A stretch of 31,670 bases of DNA from JAMDCX01 sp049977145 (GTDB taxonomy: Bacteria; Planctomycetota; Phycisphaerae; WQYP01): positions 1 to 31,670 of the forward strand of contig JBMFGW010000036.1 in NCBI GenBank assembly GCA_049977145.1, read 5' to 3'. This document shows, in pieces, positions 31,237-31,670 of this stretch (its first letter is position 1; each line of letters opens with the position of its first letter). The notes under the pieces were generated by a model, which saw only the letters and a list, made by a program, of their open reading frames with translations, ran no database searches and was not told the DNA's origin. Position numbers and translations under genes: made by a program.

Positions 31237-31670
31237 GGCATCCACTGTGGCTACATCGGCAAATGGCACCTGGACGGCAGCGATTATTTCGGCCTGGGGC
31301 GGTGCGCCGATGGCTGGGACCCGAAATACTGGTACGACATGCGCTGTTACGTGGAAGAACTGTCGGAATCGGATCGCCGGCGTTCGCGGTCCACGTCCAC
31401 CAATGGTGATCCCCGGCTGGAAGCGCCGTTTACTTATGCGCATCGATGTTCCGATCGCGCCATCGAATTCCTTCGCAACCATGCCGCTGAAGATTATTTT
31501 CTGGTTGTTTCGTATGACGAGCCACACCATCCGTTTTTATGTCCCCGGCCGTTTTCGGAGATGTATCGTAATTATGTCTGGCCGCGCACGCGCAACCATT
31601 TTGACAGTCTGGATGACAAGCCTGAGCATCACCGTGTCTGGGCGGCGAGCCTGCCTTGCGAAGACCCGGC
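31225..31670 (+). pseudogene. Sulfatase lacking its N-terminal part, runs off the right edge
   Basis: The plus-strand frame reads HGIHCGYIGKWHLDGSDYFG, then DGWDPKYWYDMRCYVEELSE, SDRRRSRSTST, DYFLVVSYDEPHHPFLCPRP and YRNYVWPRTRNHF up to the edge. This is the central part of a type I sulfatase: the GKWHLDG motif with Lys and His at substrate-binding positions, and the YDEPHHPF segment. The first ~100 residues, which hold the metal ligands and the C/S-x-P-S-R sequence converted to formylglycine, are not encoded upstream: the frame is open only to 31150 and that part is unlike a sulfatase. The gene is therefore 5'-truncated and probably inactive. In the surrounding cluster an intact copy would suggest a sulfated glycan substrate. 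Confidence 0.75.

Noticed and set aside
1..31670. CRISPR arrays, tRNA or rRNA genes, insertion-sequence transposases
   Set aside because: No regular repeat-spacer pattern, no cloverleaf or rRNA-like segments and no transposase motifs were seen by eye on either strand.

Overview
The window looks like a moderately GC-rich bacterial chromosome, most likely Planctomycetota (Phycisphaerae-like). The evidence for that is indirect: Tat-exported glycoside hydrolases with C-terminal carbohydrate-binding-like modules, a lipoprotein carrying autotransporter-type beta-strand repeats, an ECF sigma / membrane anti-sigma / PDZ cluster, a GspE-like protein with N-terminal membrane helices, and weak or absent Shine-Dalgarno sites on several genes. 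No rRNA, tRNA or CRISPR array was seen.

Layout. (1) 1-5.6 kb, minus strand: a 5'-truncated gene at the left edge, then a tight three-gene operon transcribed right to left. It encodes an SF2 helicase fused to a PD-(D/E)xK-like nuclease, a TcmP (three-Cys-motif partner) protein with methyltransferase-like motifs, and a DUF5131/Gp37-Gp68 radical-SAM-like three-Cys protein. Upstream lies the decayed C-terminus of an AAA/DUF4143-type ATPase. This resembles a defence island. (2) 5.6-7.8 kb, plus: an HK97-type portal and prohead protease without a capsid gene, a prophage remnant. (3) 7.6-9.9 kb, minus: a GH25 lysozyme-like lipoprotein whose 3' end runs antisense into the protease gene. (4) 10.1-12.3 kb, minus: ECF sigma, anti-sigma and PDZ protein. 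(5) 12.7-16.2 kb, plus: a GspE/PilB-like protein with degenerate ATPase motifs followed by a CvpA-like membrane protein. (6) 16.2-18.8 kb: an Nramp-type transporter plus small membrane protein, divergent from a DtxR/MntR-type regulator, with a phased repeat array between them. (7) 19.0-19.9 kb: a membrane protein of unknown function. (8) 20.2-30.9 kb, plus: a secreted glycan-degradation cluster (GH31, GH78, GH76, GH125, and a transglutaminase-like protein with a binding module). (9) 30.9 kb to the end: an unidentified minus-strand ORF abutting a sulfatase that has lost its N-terminus.

How the parts may work together. The GH76 and GH125 genes are 10 bp apart and form a plausible endo/exo pair for alpha-1,6-mannan. 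GH31, GH78 and the sulfatase remnant point to a branched, rhamnose-containing and possibly sulfated polysaccharide. The metal module looks like classical autoregulated uptake. The most promising poorly described system is the helicase-nuclease / TcmP / DUF5131 operon, which has the layout of a restriction system with an unconventional modification pair.
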